A stretch of DNA of 64,000 nucleotides, from NCBI GenBank assembly GCA_016705575.1, contig JADIXX010000001.1, positions 248,001 through 312,000 of the forward strand. Reading direction: 5' to 3'. The first letter of the stretch is position 1, and each line of letters starts with the position of its first letter. A model generated the notes under the pieces. The model was not told the DNA's origin. It saw only the letters and a list, made by a program, of their open reading frames with translations, and ran no database searches. Positions 16,505-24,958 of the stretch are shown piece after piece. Source of the stretch: Candidatus Aalborgicola defluviihabitans. Its GTDB lineage: Bacteria; Pseudomonadota; Gammaproteobacteria; Burkholderiales; Burkholderiaceae_C. Position numbers and translations under genes: made by a program.

Positions 16505-18430
16505 TTGGAGCACCTCAGCAAGGCAAACCCATTGCATCCTCTTGATACTGACTTTTGGTTGGGCGAAACCGACCTTTGGCTATTGGCAGAAGGTCGCCAC
16601 ATGCGGCCATGGGAGAAGCTGGGTGCGCACCCATGCGTGCAAAATGGCTCCACCGGCACAGCATTTGCCGTGTGGGCCCCCAACGCAAACCAAGTCTGCG
16701 TGGTGGGCGACTTTAACCACTGGGACCCGGCTCAACACGTCATGCAGCACCGTGGAACGGCTGGTGTGTGGGAAATTTTTGTTCCAGGGGTAGGAGACGG
16801 TGCGCTTTACAAGTATTCCGTTCTGGGTGAAGACGGCTCGCGCGTGCTCAAAACCGATCCATATGCTTTGCGCACAGAAACCGGCTCAGGCCACGCCTGC
16901 GTAGTCATGCAGTTGCCAGAGCGCGTTGAGCCAACACCCAACCAACGCGCACGGTCCCAGGCCTTAACAAGCCCCATGTCCATCTACGAAGTGCATGTCG
17001 GATCATGGCAACGTCCCTATGGCCAACTGCCCGACTGGAACTATCTGGCCGAACATTTGGTGCCCTATGTAGTGGAAATGGGATTTACCCACATCGAGCT
17101 GATGCCCATTAATGAGCATCCGTTTTACGGCTCCTGGGGCTATCAGCCAACGGGCCTGTATGCCCCTAGCGCGCGCTACGGTTCACCAGAGACTTTCAGG
17201 GACTTTATTGCCACCGCCCACGCGGCTGGATTGATGGTTTTGCTGGACTGGGTGCCCGCGCATTTTCCGTCTGACGCCGATGCGCTGGGGCGCTTTGACG
17301 GCACTGCGTTGTTTGAGCACGCCGATCCGCGCGAAGGGTTCCACCGCGATTGGAACACGCTGATTTACAACTACGGCCGCAACGAAGTACGTAATTTTTT
17401 GGTCGGCAACGCCTTGTTCTGGATCGAGCGGTATGGAATTGATGGGCTGCGCGTCGATGCGGTGGCTTCCATGCTGTACCGTGACTACAGTCGGCCAGAA
17501 GGCGAGTGGGTGCCCAACCGCGATGGTGGCCGCGAAAACTACGAAGCCATCGCCCTGCTGCGTGAAGTCAATCAAGTAGTGGGGGTAGAGGCTCCTGGTG
17601 CCATTTCGGTAGCCGAGGAGTCCACTGCTTTTGCCGGCGTCACCGCGCCTCCATGGAACGGTGGTTTGGGGTTTCATTACAAGTGGAACCTGGGCTGGAT
17701 GCACGACACACTGGCCTATCTGGCACTGGACCCGGTGCACCGCGCGCACCACCACAATCGCATCACGTTTTCCATGATGTATGCCTACAGCGAGCACTAT
17801 GTGCTGCCCCTCTCCCATGACGAAGTGGTGCACGGCAAGGGCTCTCTGTACGGCAAGATGCACGGGGACGACTGGCAAAAGCGGGCCAATTTGCGGATCT
17901 TGTACGCCTTCATGTATGCGCACCCGGGTCGAAAGCTGCTGTTTATGGGCGGCGAATGGGGGCAAACGCAAGAGTGGAACCACGACGCTGAACTGCAGTG
18001 GGGCCTGTTGCAAAACCCTTCCCATGCCGGCATACGCCAATTGGTGCGCGACCTCAATCACCTCTACCGCAGCCATACTGCACTGCACGCCCGTGACGAT
18101 GAACCGGGCGGCTTCTCCTGGATTGATGCACAAGACGCAGCACATTCGGTTTACAGCTTTGTGCGTTACGGCCACACCAGCGCACAGCAGGTCGTGGTGG
18201 TTTGCAACATGACTCCTGTGGCGCGCCACGGCTACCGTCTGGGTGTGCCCCAGGGTGGTGTTTGGCGCGAAATTTTGAATACCGATGCCAACGAATACGG
18301 CGGTAGCGGCGCCGGCAATTGTGGTGAGGTCTCGTCTGTTCCCGTCGCTTGCCATGGGTATGCCCACTCCGTCGTTTTGACTTTGCCGCCGCTGGGCGTG
18401 CTGTGGCTTGAGCCGGAACTACCAGCATGA
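16505..18430 (+). CDS. glgB: 1,4-alpha-glucan branching enzyme
   Basis: GH13 enzyme that introduces alpha-1,6 branches into glycogen. An N-terminal CBM48 domain is visible (FAVWAPNANQVCVVGDFNHWDP), followed by the catalytic barrel: nucleophile Asp in GLRVDAVASMLYRDYSR, acid Glu in AISVAEESTAF, and LSHDEVVHGKGSL. The C-terminal beta domain ends the protein. The 641-residue length assumes the TTG at 16505, 5 nt after frmB, with no obvious ribosome binding site; the nearest downstream ATG (16602) would delete residues that look homologous (DFWLGETDLWLLAEGRH), so the true start is uncertain. The stop overlaps glgX by 4 nt (ATGA). Confidence 0.92.
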   Translation: MEHLSKANPLHPLDTDFWLGETDLWLLAEGRHMRPWEKLGAHPCVQNGSTGTAFAVWAPNANQVCVVGDFNHWDPAQHVMQHRGTAGVWEIFVPGVGDGALYKYSVLGEDGSRVLKTDPYALRTETGSGHACVVMQLPERVEPTPNQRARSQALTSPMSIYEVHVGSWQRPYGQLPDWNYLAEHLVPYVVEMGFTHIELMPINEHPFYGSWGYQPTGLYAPSARYGSPETFRDFIATAHAAGLMVLLDWVPAHFPSDADALGRFDGTALFEHADPREGFHRDWNTLIYNYGRNEVRNFLVGNALFWIERYGIDGLRVDAVASMLYRDYSRPEGEWVPNRDGGRENYEAIALLREVNQVVGVEAPGAISVAEESTAFAGVTAPPWNGGLGFHYKWNLGWMHDTLAYLALDPVHRAHHHNRITFSMMYAYSEHYVLPLSHDEVVHGKGSLYGKMHGDDWQKRANLRILYAFMYAHPGRKLLFMGGEWGQTQEWNHDAELQWGLLQNPSHAGIRQLVRDLNHLYRSHTALHARDDEPGGFSWIDAQDAAHSVYSFVRYGHTSAQQVVVVCNMTPVARHGYRLGVPQGGVWREILNTDANEYGGSGAGNCGEVSSVPVACHGYAHSVVLTLPPLGVLWLEPELPA

Positions 18431-20595
18431 GCCAACGCGAGACCACGAACCAACCTACGAGCTGCGCCCCGGGACAACCACGACCCATCGGCGCGAGCTG
18501 CATGACGCTGGATGGGATGGTTGGGGTTAATTTTGCGGTGTACTCGCAGCACGCTGAACGCATCGACGTGTGCTTGTATGACGAAAAAGGCAAGCGCGAG
18601 ACTGCTCGAATCACCCTACCGACCCAAACCAATGGCGTCTGGCACGGTTTTGTTGCGGACCTTTCAGCCGGACAGATCTACGGGCTGCGCGCGCACGGCC
18701 CGTACCAACCAAAGGATGGGCAGCGTTTCAACCCGGCCAAGCTGCTGATTGATCCCTATGCCCGCGCACTGTGTGGCGACCTGGCAAATCTGTCGCTGGA
18801 GCGTGACTACCTGGATGTTCCGTCACCTGATGCCACCGTGCTCGACGCCCTGCCGGACCCATCCGACAACGCGGCACGCATTCCCAAAGCGCGTGTGCTC
18901 AACTGGTCCCAAGAGCGGCAAGCTGGTGCACGCATGGCAAAAGGCCCGCGCATTCCACTCGATACCACCGTACTGTACGAAGCGCATGTCAAGGGCTTAA
19001 CGCAATGCCACCCCGATGTGCCTGAACCGCTGCGGGGCACCTATGCTGGTCTGGTCAGCCCACCCATGCTGGCGCACTACCGAAAGCTCGGCATTACCAC
19101 CCTGTGCCTGTTGCCGGTGCACCTGCATATCACCGAGGCGCACTTGCTCAAAAAAGACTTGTGCAACTACTGGGGCTACAACACCCTGGGCTTCTTCGTC
19201 CCGCACCCCGGTTATGCCAGCACGGACTGCGCCGATGTAGGCGAAGAGTTCCGTTTCATGGTCGACCAGCTGCACCACAATGGTCTGGAGGTGGTGCTCG
19301 ATGTGGTGTTTAACCACAGCGCCGAGAGCGATACCTTCGGCCCCACGCTCAGTTGGCGCGGGCTGGACAACGCCAGCTGGTACGCGCTGGATACGGCCGG
19401 GCAGTACATCAACCACAGTGGTTGCGGCAACAGTTTTAACCTGGCGCACCCCTGCGCCATTCAATGGGTCATGGACTGCCTTCGGTGGTGGGTGGAGGTC
19501 TATGGAGTCGATGGATTCCGTTTTGACCTGGCAACCGCCCTGGGCCGTGACCCCGTTTTGGCGCAAGGCTTTCACCCCCACTCGGCCTTGCTCAGTGCCA
19601 TGGCCCAAGACCCGGTACTGGCCCAAGTCAAGCTCATCGCCGAGCCGTGGGACATCGGTCCTGGTGGTTACCAGTTGGGCCACTTCCCTGCCGGCTGGCA
19701 CGAGTGGAATGACCGCTACCGCGACACCACGCGCGCCTTTTGGTTGGGCCATGGTGCAACCCGGGGTGACTTTGTTCGCCGCCTGACCGGTTCCAGCGAC
19801 CTGTTTCAACATGAGGGGCGCAGCCCCTTGGCAAGCATCAACCTTGTTGCGACCCATGACGGCATGACGCTGGCCGATTTGACAGCGTATTGCCACAAGC
19901 ACAACGCCACCAATGGGGAGGACAATCGCGACGGTCACAACCACAACCTCAGTGCCAACGGCGGTGTGGAGGGCCCCAGCGCAGACCCTGAAGTGAACGC
20001 ACTGAGGGGAAAATGGCGCCGCGCCCTGCTCTGCACCCTGTTTGTTTCCCAAGGCGTTCCCCAGTTGCTGGCCGGTGACGAATGGGGCAATTCGCAGGGC
20101 GGCAACAACAATGCCTATTGCCAGGATAACGCCACGTCCTGGCTGGACTGGAATGCTGCAGACCAAGGGCTTCTTGGTTTTTGCTCCCAGCTCATTGCTT
20201 TGCGCCAGAGCCATGCCGCGTTGCGCCACGCACACTGGTTTTCGGACGATAAAGCCATCGTCTGGCGTAGCCCCAGCGGGCATGCTTTGAGTGCAACCGA
20301 GTGGGAAGATCCCCAGGCGTGCAGTTTTGCCTGCGTGATAGACCTCAGTGTCACTGGTGTAAGCGTCTCCCATCGCTGGCTACTGGCATTCCATGCAGGT
20401 GTTCAAGAGGTAAGCTTTGCGCTGCCGCCTGGGCCGTGGCGCCAAGTATTGGACAGTGCCCATGCGGTGGCATTGCTCCAATCAAACTGGGAACAGGCAC
20501 CGTGCTATTCGGGTACCGTCGTCGCACCGGCACACTGCGTGCAGGGCCTCGTTCAGGCAACTTCGCCGGCCCCCACAAACCATCCACTGCAGTAG
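18427..20595 (+). CDS. glgX: Glycogen debranching enzyme (isoamylase-type)
   Basis: 722 residues. It removes the alpha-1,6-linked branch stubs left after phosphorylase action. It has an N-terminal CBM48 (GVNFAVYSQHAERIDVCLYD) and a GH13 barrel with YEAHVKGLTQ, VVFNHSAE, the nucleophile in GFRFDLATALGRD, the acid in LIAEPWDIGPGGYQLG, and VATHDGMTLADL. The length is somewhat above that of E. coli GlgX. The start overlaps the glgB stop by ATGA, so the two are translationally coupled. Confidence 0.93.
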   Translation: MSQRETTNQPTSCAPGQPRPIGASCMTLDGMVGVNFAVYSQHAERIDVCLYDEKGKRETARITLPTQTNGVWHGFVADLSAGQIYGLRAHGPYQPKDGQRFNPAKLLIDPYARALCGDLANLSLERDYLDVPSPDATVLDALPDPSDNAARIPKARVLNWSQERQAGARMAKGPRIPLDTTVLYEAHVKGLTQCHPDVPEPLRGTYAGLVSPPMLAHYRKLGITTLCLLPVHLHITEAHLLKKDLCNYWGYNTLGFFVPHPGYASTDCADVGEEFRFMVDQLHHNGLEVVLDVVFNHSAESDTFGPTLSWRGLDNASWYALDTAGQYINHSGCGNSFNLAHPCAIQWVMDCLRWWVEVYGVDGFRFDLATALGRDPVLAQGFHPHSALLSAMAQDPVLAQVKLIAEPWDIGPGGYQLGHFPAGWHEWNDRYRDTTRAFWLGHGATRGDFVRRLTGSSDLFQHEGRSPLASINLVATHDGMTLADLTAYCHKHNATNGEDNRDGHNHNLSANGGVEGPSADPEVNALRGKWRRALLCTLFVSQGVPQLLAGDEWGNSQGGNNNAYCQDNATSWLDWNAADQGLLGFCSQLIALRQSHAALRHAHWFSDDKAIVWRSPSGHALSATEWEDPQACSFACVIDLSVTGVSVSHRWLLAFHAGVQEVSFALPPGPWRQVLDSAHAVALLQSNWEQAPCYSGTVVAPAHCVQGLVQATSPAPTNHPLQ

Positions 20596-20597
20596 TA

Positions 20598-22124
20598 ATG
20601 CGCACTTCTACAGATCCCCTTTTGTCGCAACGCACCAGTGGTGTGTTGTTGCATATCACGTCACTGCCAGGTCCCTCTGGCTCGGGTGACTTGGGTGCCA
20701 ATGCTTACCATTTTGTGGACTGGCTGGTTTCTGCAGGTCAAAGCCTTTGGCAAATTTTGCCGCTCTCGCCGGTCGGGCCCGGCAATTCCCCATATGCGAG
20801 TCCATCGTCATTTGCCGGCAATCCTTTGCTGGTCGATCTGGAGGACATGGTTCGCAGTGGCTGGCTGCACGCCACTCCAGAAATCTTTCTGGAACCCAGC
20901 CATTGCGACTTTGATATGGTAGTGCCTTACCGCATGGCGCGACTGCACGATGCATGGCAGGGCTTTGCGCAGGGCGCGCTCAACCCGGAACGAGCCGAAT
21001 TTGCTGCGTTTTGTGCGGAGCAATCCCATTGGCTGGATGGCTACGCCTTGTTTATGGCACTGGAGGCACGTTACGGGCAACCCTGGACCCACTGGCCCAC
21101 ACCGTTGGCCCAGCGAGAACCCGGCGCACTGGCGGCCATGGCCGCAGAACTGCGCAACGATGTGATGTTCTTCAGCTTTGTGCAGTGGCGCTTCGCGGTG
21201 CAGTGGGGCCGCTTGCGGGACTACGCCCATACCCTGGGTGTTTCGATCATTGGTGATGCGCCCATTTTTGTCGCCCATCACAGTGCCGATGTCTGGATTC
21301 ACGCGTCCCAATTCGAGCTCGACGACTGCGGTGAACCGTCCGTCGTGGCTGGGGTGCCGCCAGACTACTTCAGCGCCACCGGTCAACGCTGGGGCAACCC
21401 GCTGTACCGGTGGAGTGCCATGCAAGCAGGCGGCTTCTCCTGGTGGAAAGCCCGCCTCAAGCACTTGCTAAGCTTGGTGGATATTGTGCGCGTTGACCAT
21501 TTCCGAGGCTTTGACACCTACTGGGAAATTCCTGCTACTGAACTCACCGCTGCGGTAGGCCAATGGCGCACCGGTCCCGGTAAAGTTTTTTTTGATGCAC
21601 TGGGCGCGACCCCTTCAAACAAGATGTCCTCGCCGGCCTTGCCCATCATCGCCGAAGACCTGGGTGAGATTAGCCCCTCCGTCACCGTCCTGCGCCTTGC
21701 ATGCGGATTCCCCGGCATGCGGGTACTGCAGTTTGCTTTTGGCGACACCCCAGCCAACCCCTATCTGCCTCACAACTATGAGCCACAAACAGTGGCCTAC
21801 ACTGGCACGCACGACAACAACACCTGCGCAGGCTGGTGGCACGCTGCCAGCCCGGTCGAGCGGCAAGCAGCGCGCAACTACCTCGGTCCTCAAGCTGACG
21901 TGGAAATTCACTGGGCCATGATGCAGTCGCTTTCGCAATCAGTAGCGAATACCATGATCGTGCCTTTTCAGGACGTGCTCGGACTCGATGCGTCCCACAG
22001 AATGAATACGCCGGGGCAGCCGAGTGATTGCTGGCAATGGCGTTTTGAATGGAGTCAGGTGGGAGACGATCCTGCACAGCGCCTGGCTTCGCTCACACAA
22101 GCGCATGGCCGTAACCGGTCTTGA
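20598..22124 (+). CDS. malQ: 4-alpha-glucanotransferase (amylomaltase)
   Basis: 508 residues from the ATG at 20598, 2 nt after glgX; the frame is open further upstream inside glgX, but only this start begins the family fold (RTSGVLLHITSLPGPSGSGDLG). This GH77 enzyme moves maltodextrin segments between chains so that phosphorylase can continue. Catalytic residues are visible in VRVDHFRGFDTYWEIPA (nucleophile Asp), PIIAEDLGEI (acid Glu) and YTGTHDNNT (second Asp). Its place between glgX and glgC ties it to glycogen turnover rather than maltose uptake. Confidence 0.93.
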   Translation: MRTSTDPLLSQRTSGVLLHITSLPGPSGSGDLGANAYHFVDWLVSAGQSLWQILPLSPVGPGNSPYASPSSFAGNPLLVDLEDMVRSGWLHATPEIFLEPSHCDFDMVVPYRMARLHDAWQGFAQGALNPERAEFAAFCAEQSHWLDGYALFMALEARYGQPWTHWPTPLAQREPGALAAMAAELRNDVMFFSFVQWRFAVQWGRLRDYAHTLGVSIIGDAPIFVAHHSADVWIHASQFELDDCGEPSVVAGVPPDYFSATGQRWGNPLYRWSAMQAGGFSWWKARLKHLLSLVDIVRVDHFRGFDTYWEIPATELTAAVGQWRTGPGKVFFDALGATPSNKMSSPALPIIAEDLGEISPSVTVLRLACGFPGMRVLQFAFGDTPANPYLPHNYEPQTVAYTGTHDNNTCAGWWHAASPVERQAARNYLGPQADVEIHWAMMQSLSQSVANTMIVPFQDVLGLDASHRMNTPGQPSDCWQWRFEWSQVGDDPAQRLASLTQAHGRNRS

Positions 22125-22161
22125 ATAACAGATTCTTAAACCACGTTTTGGAAAGCTTGCT

Positions 22162-23451
22162 ATGAACAATGGTGCACAACACGGCGCGGCCCGTCGGACG
22201 ATCGCCCTCGTACTTGCCGGCGGGCGGGGCTCCCGGCTGCAGGCGCTGACTGAGCACTGCGCGAAACCCGCCGTACCCTTTGGGGGCAAGTTCCGCATTA
22301 TTGATTTCGTGCTCTCCAATTGCGTGAACTCCGGCATTCACCGTGTTGGCGTGTTGACCCAATACAAGTCACACAGCCTGCTGCGCCACTTGCAACATGG
22401 CTGGTCATTTCTGCGTAACGAGGTCAATGAATTCATTGACCTGCTGCCCGCACAGCAACAAAAAGCCGACGAATCGTGGTATCTGGGTACGGCCGACGCT
22501 GTCTACCAAAATCTGGATATTGTGCGCGGACATGACCCCGAATACATCGTGGTACTGGCCGGTGATCATGTCTACAAAATGAACTACGCCACCATGGTGG
22601 AAGACCACATCGCCCAGGGCGCGCCATGCACCGTTGCCTGCATTGAAGTACCCCTGGAAGACGCCTGCGCTTTTGGGGTGATGACCATCGACGCGGATCG
22701 CAAGGTAACCCGTTTTCAAGAAAAACCCGTCCAACCCGAAGCCATGCCGGGGCGCCCGCAGATGGCGCTGGCGAGCATGGGTGTCTACGTATTCAATGCC
22801 AAGTACCTTTTTGCCATCCTTGAAGCGGATGCCAAGGTGACTTCTTCCAGCCACGACTTTGGCAAAAACCTGATTCCGGCCATGGTGAACCGCGGCGAGG
22901 TTGTGGCTCACCCTTTTAACCTGTCATGTGTAAAAACCAGCGCTGAGGCCCAGTCCTACTGGCGTGACGTGGGCACAGTGGATGCCTATTGGGCCAGCAA
23001 CATGGACCTCACGGCGGTGACTCCGGCGCTGGATTTGTACGATAGCGAGTGGCCCATCTGGACCTACCAGCCCACAGTCCCCCCGGCGAAGTTTATTTTT
23101 AACGATGACGGACGCAGAGGCATGGCGGTCGATTCCGTGGTTGCGGGCGGCTGCATTGTGTCCGGTGCGCATATCCTCAATTCCGTACTGTTTACCAACG
23201 TGCAGGTGCACTCCTACAGTATGGTGGAGCATTCCGTTGTTTTGCCCGATGCCTATATTGGGCGCCACTGCCGTTTGCGCAAGGTCGTTGTGGACGAAGG
23301 TTGCCGCATCCCCGCGCACACCACCATTGGGTACGATGCACAGGAAGACGCCAGGCGCTTTTACCGCAGTCCAGAGGGTGTGGTGCTGGTCACCAGTGCC
23401 ATGTTGCAGGCCTTGGAATCAGCGAAGGAGCCCGCGGGGCAGCCAACATGA
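22162..23451 (+). CDS. glgC: Glucose-1-phosphate adenylyltransferase (ADP-glucose pyrophosphorylase)
   Basis: 429 residues. It makes ADP-glucose, the committed step of glycogen synthesis. The nucleotidyltransferase motif is VLAGGRGSRLQALTEHCAKP, followed by PFGGKFRIIDFVLSNCVNSG and LGTADAVYQN. The C-terminal third is a left-handed beta-helix with repeats such as GGCIVSGAHILNSVLF. The family is allosterically controlled by glycolytic intermediates and AMP. The stop overlaps glgA by ATGA. Confidence 0.95.
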   Translation: MNNGAQHGAARRTIALVLAGGRGSRLQALTEHCAKPAVPFGGKFRIIDFVLSNCVNSGIHRVGVLTQYKSHSLLRHLQHGWSFLRNEVNEFIDLLPAQQQKADESWYLGTADAVYQNLDIVRGHDPEYIVVLAGDHVYKMNYATMVEDHIAQGAPCTVACIEVPLEDACAFGVMTIDADRKVTRFQEKPVQPEAMPGRPQMALASMGVYVFNAKYLFAILEADAKVTSSSHDFGKNLIPAMVNRGEVVAHPFNLSCVKTSAEAQSYWRDVGTVDAYWASNMDLTAVTPALDLYDSEWPIWTYQPTVPPAKFIFNDDGRRGMAVDSVVAGGCIVSGAHILNSVLFTNVQVHSYSMVEHSVVLPDAYIGRHCRLRKVVVDEGCRIPAHTTIGYDAQEDARRFYRSPEGVVLVTSAMLQALESAKEPAGQPT

Positions 23452-24956
23452 AGGTTTTGTACATTTGTTCAGAGCTATACCCTTTTCTCAAAACTGGCGG
23501 TTTGGCCGACGTCAGCGCGGGACTGCCACCAGCATTGCACGCCTTGGGCTGCGATGTGCGCCTGTTGCTGCCGGCATTTCCCGCCTTCACTGAAAACGTG
23601 CAAGCGACTAGGGCCGTCGCGGACTTGGCAAACGCCCCTGCGCCTTGGGGAAAAGCACCATTCCTTCCAGCTGCAACGGTCTCGCTGGGAACACTGCCCG
23701 GTGTCAAATGCCCTGCCTACCTGCTTGATGCCCCGCAGCTGTTCTCTCGCCCTGGAAATCCCTACCTTGGGCCCGATGGCAAGGACTGGAGTGACAACGC
23801 ACAACGCTTTGCTGCGCTGGGATGGGCAGGCGCCTGTTTAGGCCAGGGACTGGACCCACAATGGGTGCCAGATGTTATTCACTGCAATGATTGGCACGCC
23901 GGACTCACCCCCGCCTACGTGCATGCATTCCGTGCGACTGGTTGCCCGACACCCGCCACGGTTTTTACCATTCACAACCTCGCTTACCAAGGCTTGTTTT
24001 CTCACCATGAGTTTTCCCAATGGGGACTGCCTGATGAATACTTTGGTATCCATGGGCTGGAGTTTTTCGGCCACGCCTCTTTCATGAAGTCAGCCCTGCA
24101 GTTCAGCGACCGGATCACCACGGTAAGTCCAACTTATGCCCGTGAAATATTGACCGAGCCACACGGCTTTGGCTTGGACGGGCTGCTGCGTGAGCGCACG
24201 CACGTCGTGTCCGGCATTCTCAATGGCGTCGATTACCAGATCTGGAATCCCGGTACCGACCCTTTATTGCTCCAGAAATACGATGTGAACCGACTCGCTG
24301 GCAAAACCACGGCCAAGCAGGCATTGCAAAACAGCATGGGCCTGCAATCGCGCCCCGATGCCCTGATTTTTGGTGTGGTCAGCCGCTTGACCGAGCAAAA
24401 AGGCTTGCACTTGTTGCCCCAGGTTCTTGCCGATGTGGCCGCCATGGGAGGGCAAGTGGCGCTGCTGGGTGAAGGCGATGCTTGGCTGGTGGAAACATTC
24501 ATCGAAGCCGCTGCCCGGTACCCCGGCCAGGTGGGTGTCCGCATCGGCTATGACGAGGCCGCCGCACACAACGTGCTGGCCGGCTCCGACGTGGTGCTGG
24601 TACCCTCCGCGTTTGAACCCTGCGGCCTGACCCAACTCTACGGTTTGCGTTATGGCACGCTGCCTTTGGTGCGCCGGGTCGGCGGCCTGGCCGATACCGT
24701 GGTGGACTGCACGCCAGAAAATAGGGCAGCAGGCACGGCAACCGGTTTTGTCTTTGATGCGCTGACTGCGTCCGACTTGCGCAGCGCGATGCACCGTGCA
24801 TTTACCCTGTTCAAGACTCCTGAATGGAAAGTGATTCAGCGCCGGGGTATGCGTCTTCAATTTGACTGGATTGCCGCAGCGCGGCACTATGGTGCGCTGT
24901 ATGAAAGCGCCCATCGCAGCCTATCATTGACCCGTGTTGCTCCGAAGGGCGATTGA
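23448..24956 (+). CDS. glgA: Glycogen synthase (ADP-glucose dependent)
   Basis: 502 residues from the ATG at 23448, which overlaps the glgC stop by ATGA. This GT5 enzyme transfers glucose from ADP-glucose to the non-reducing end of glycogen. The N-terminal KTGGLADVSAGLPPAL motif binds ADP-glucose. The C-terminal Rossmann domain has VVSRLTEQKGLHLLP and the donor-site motif PSAFEPCGLTQLYGLRYGT. It sits between glgC and glgP. Confidence 0.95.
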   Translation: MKVLYICSELYPFLKTGGLADVSAGLPPALHALGCDVRLLLPAFPAFTENVQATRAVADLANAPAPWGKAPFLPAATVSLGTLPGVKCPAYLLDAPQLFSRPGNPYLGPDGKDWSDNAQRFAALGWAGACLGQGLDPQWVPDVIHCNDWHAGLTPAYVHAFRATGCPTPATVFTIHNLAYQGLFSHHEFSQWGLPDEYFGIHGLEFFGHASFMKSALQFSDRITTVSPTYAREILTEPHGFGLDGLLRERTHVVSGILNGVDYQIWNPGTDPLLLQKYDVNRLAGKTTAKQALQNSMGLQSRPDALIFGVVSRLTEQKGLHLLPQVLADVAAMGGQVALLGEGDAWLVETFIEAAARYPGQVGVRIGYDEAAAHNVLAGSDVVLVPSAFEPCGLTQLYGLRYGTLPLVRRVGGLADTVVDCTPENRAAGTATGFVFDALTASDLRSAMHRAFTLFKTPEWKVIQRRGMRLQFDWIAAARHYGALYESAHRSLSLTRVAPKGD

Positions 24957-24958
24957 CC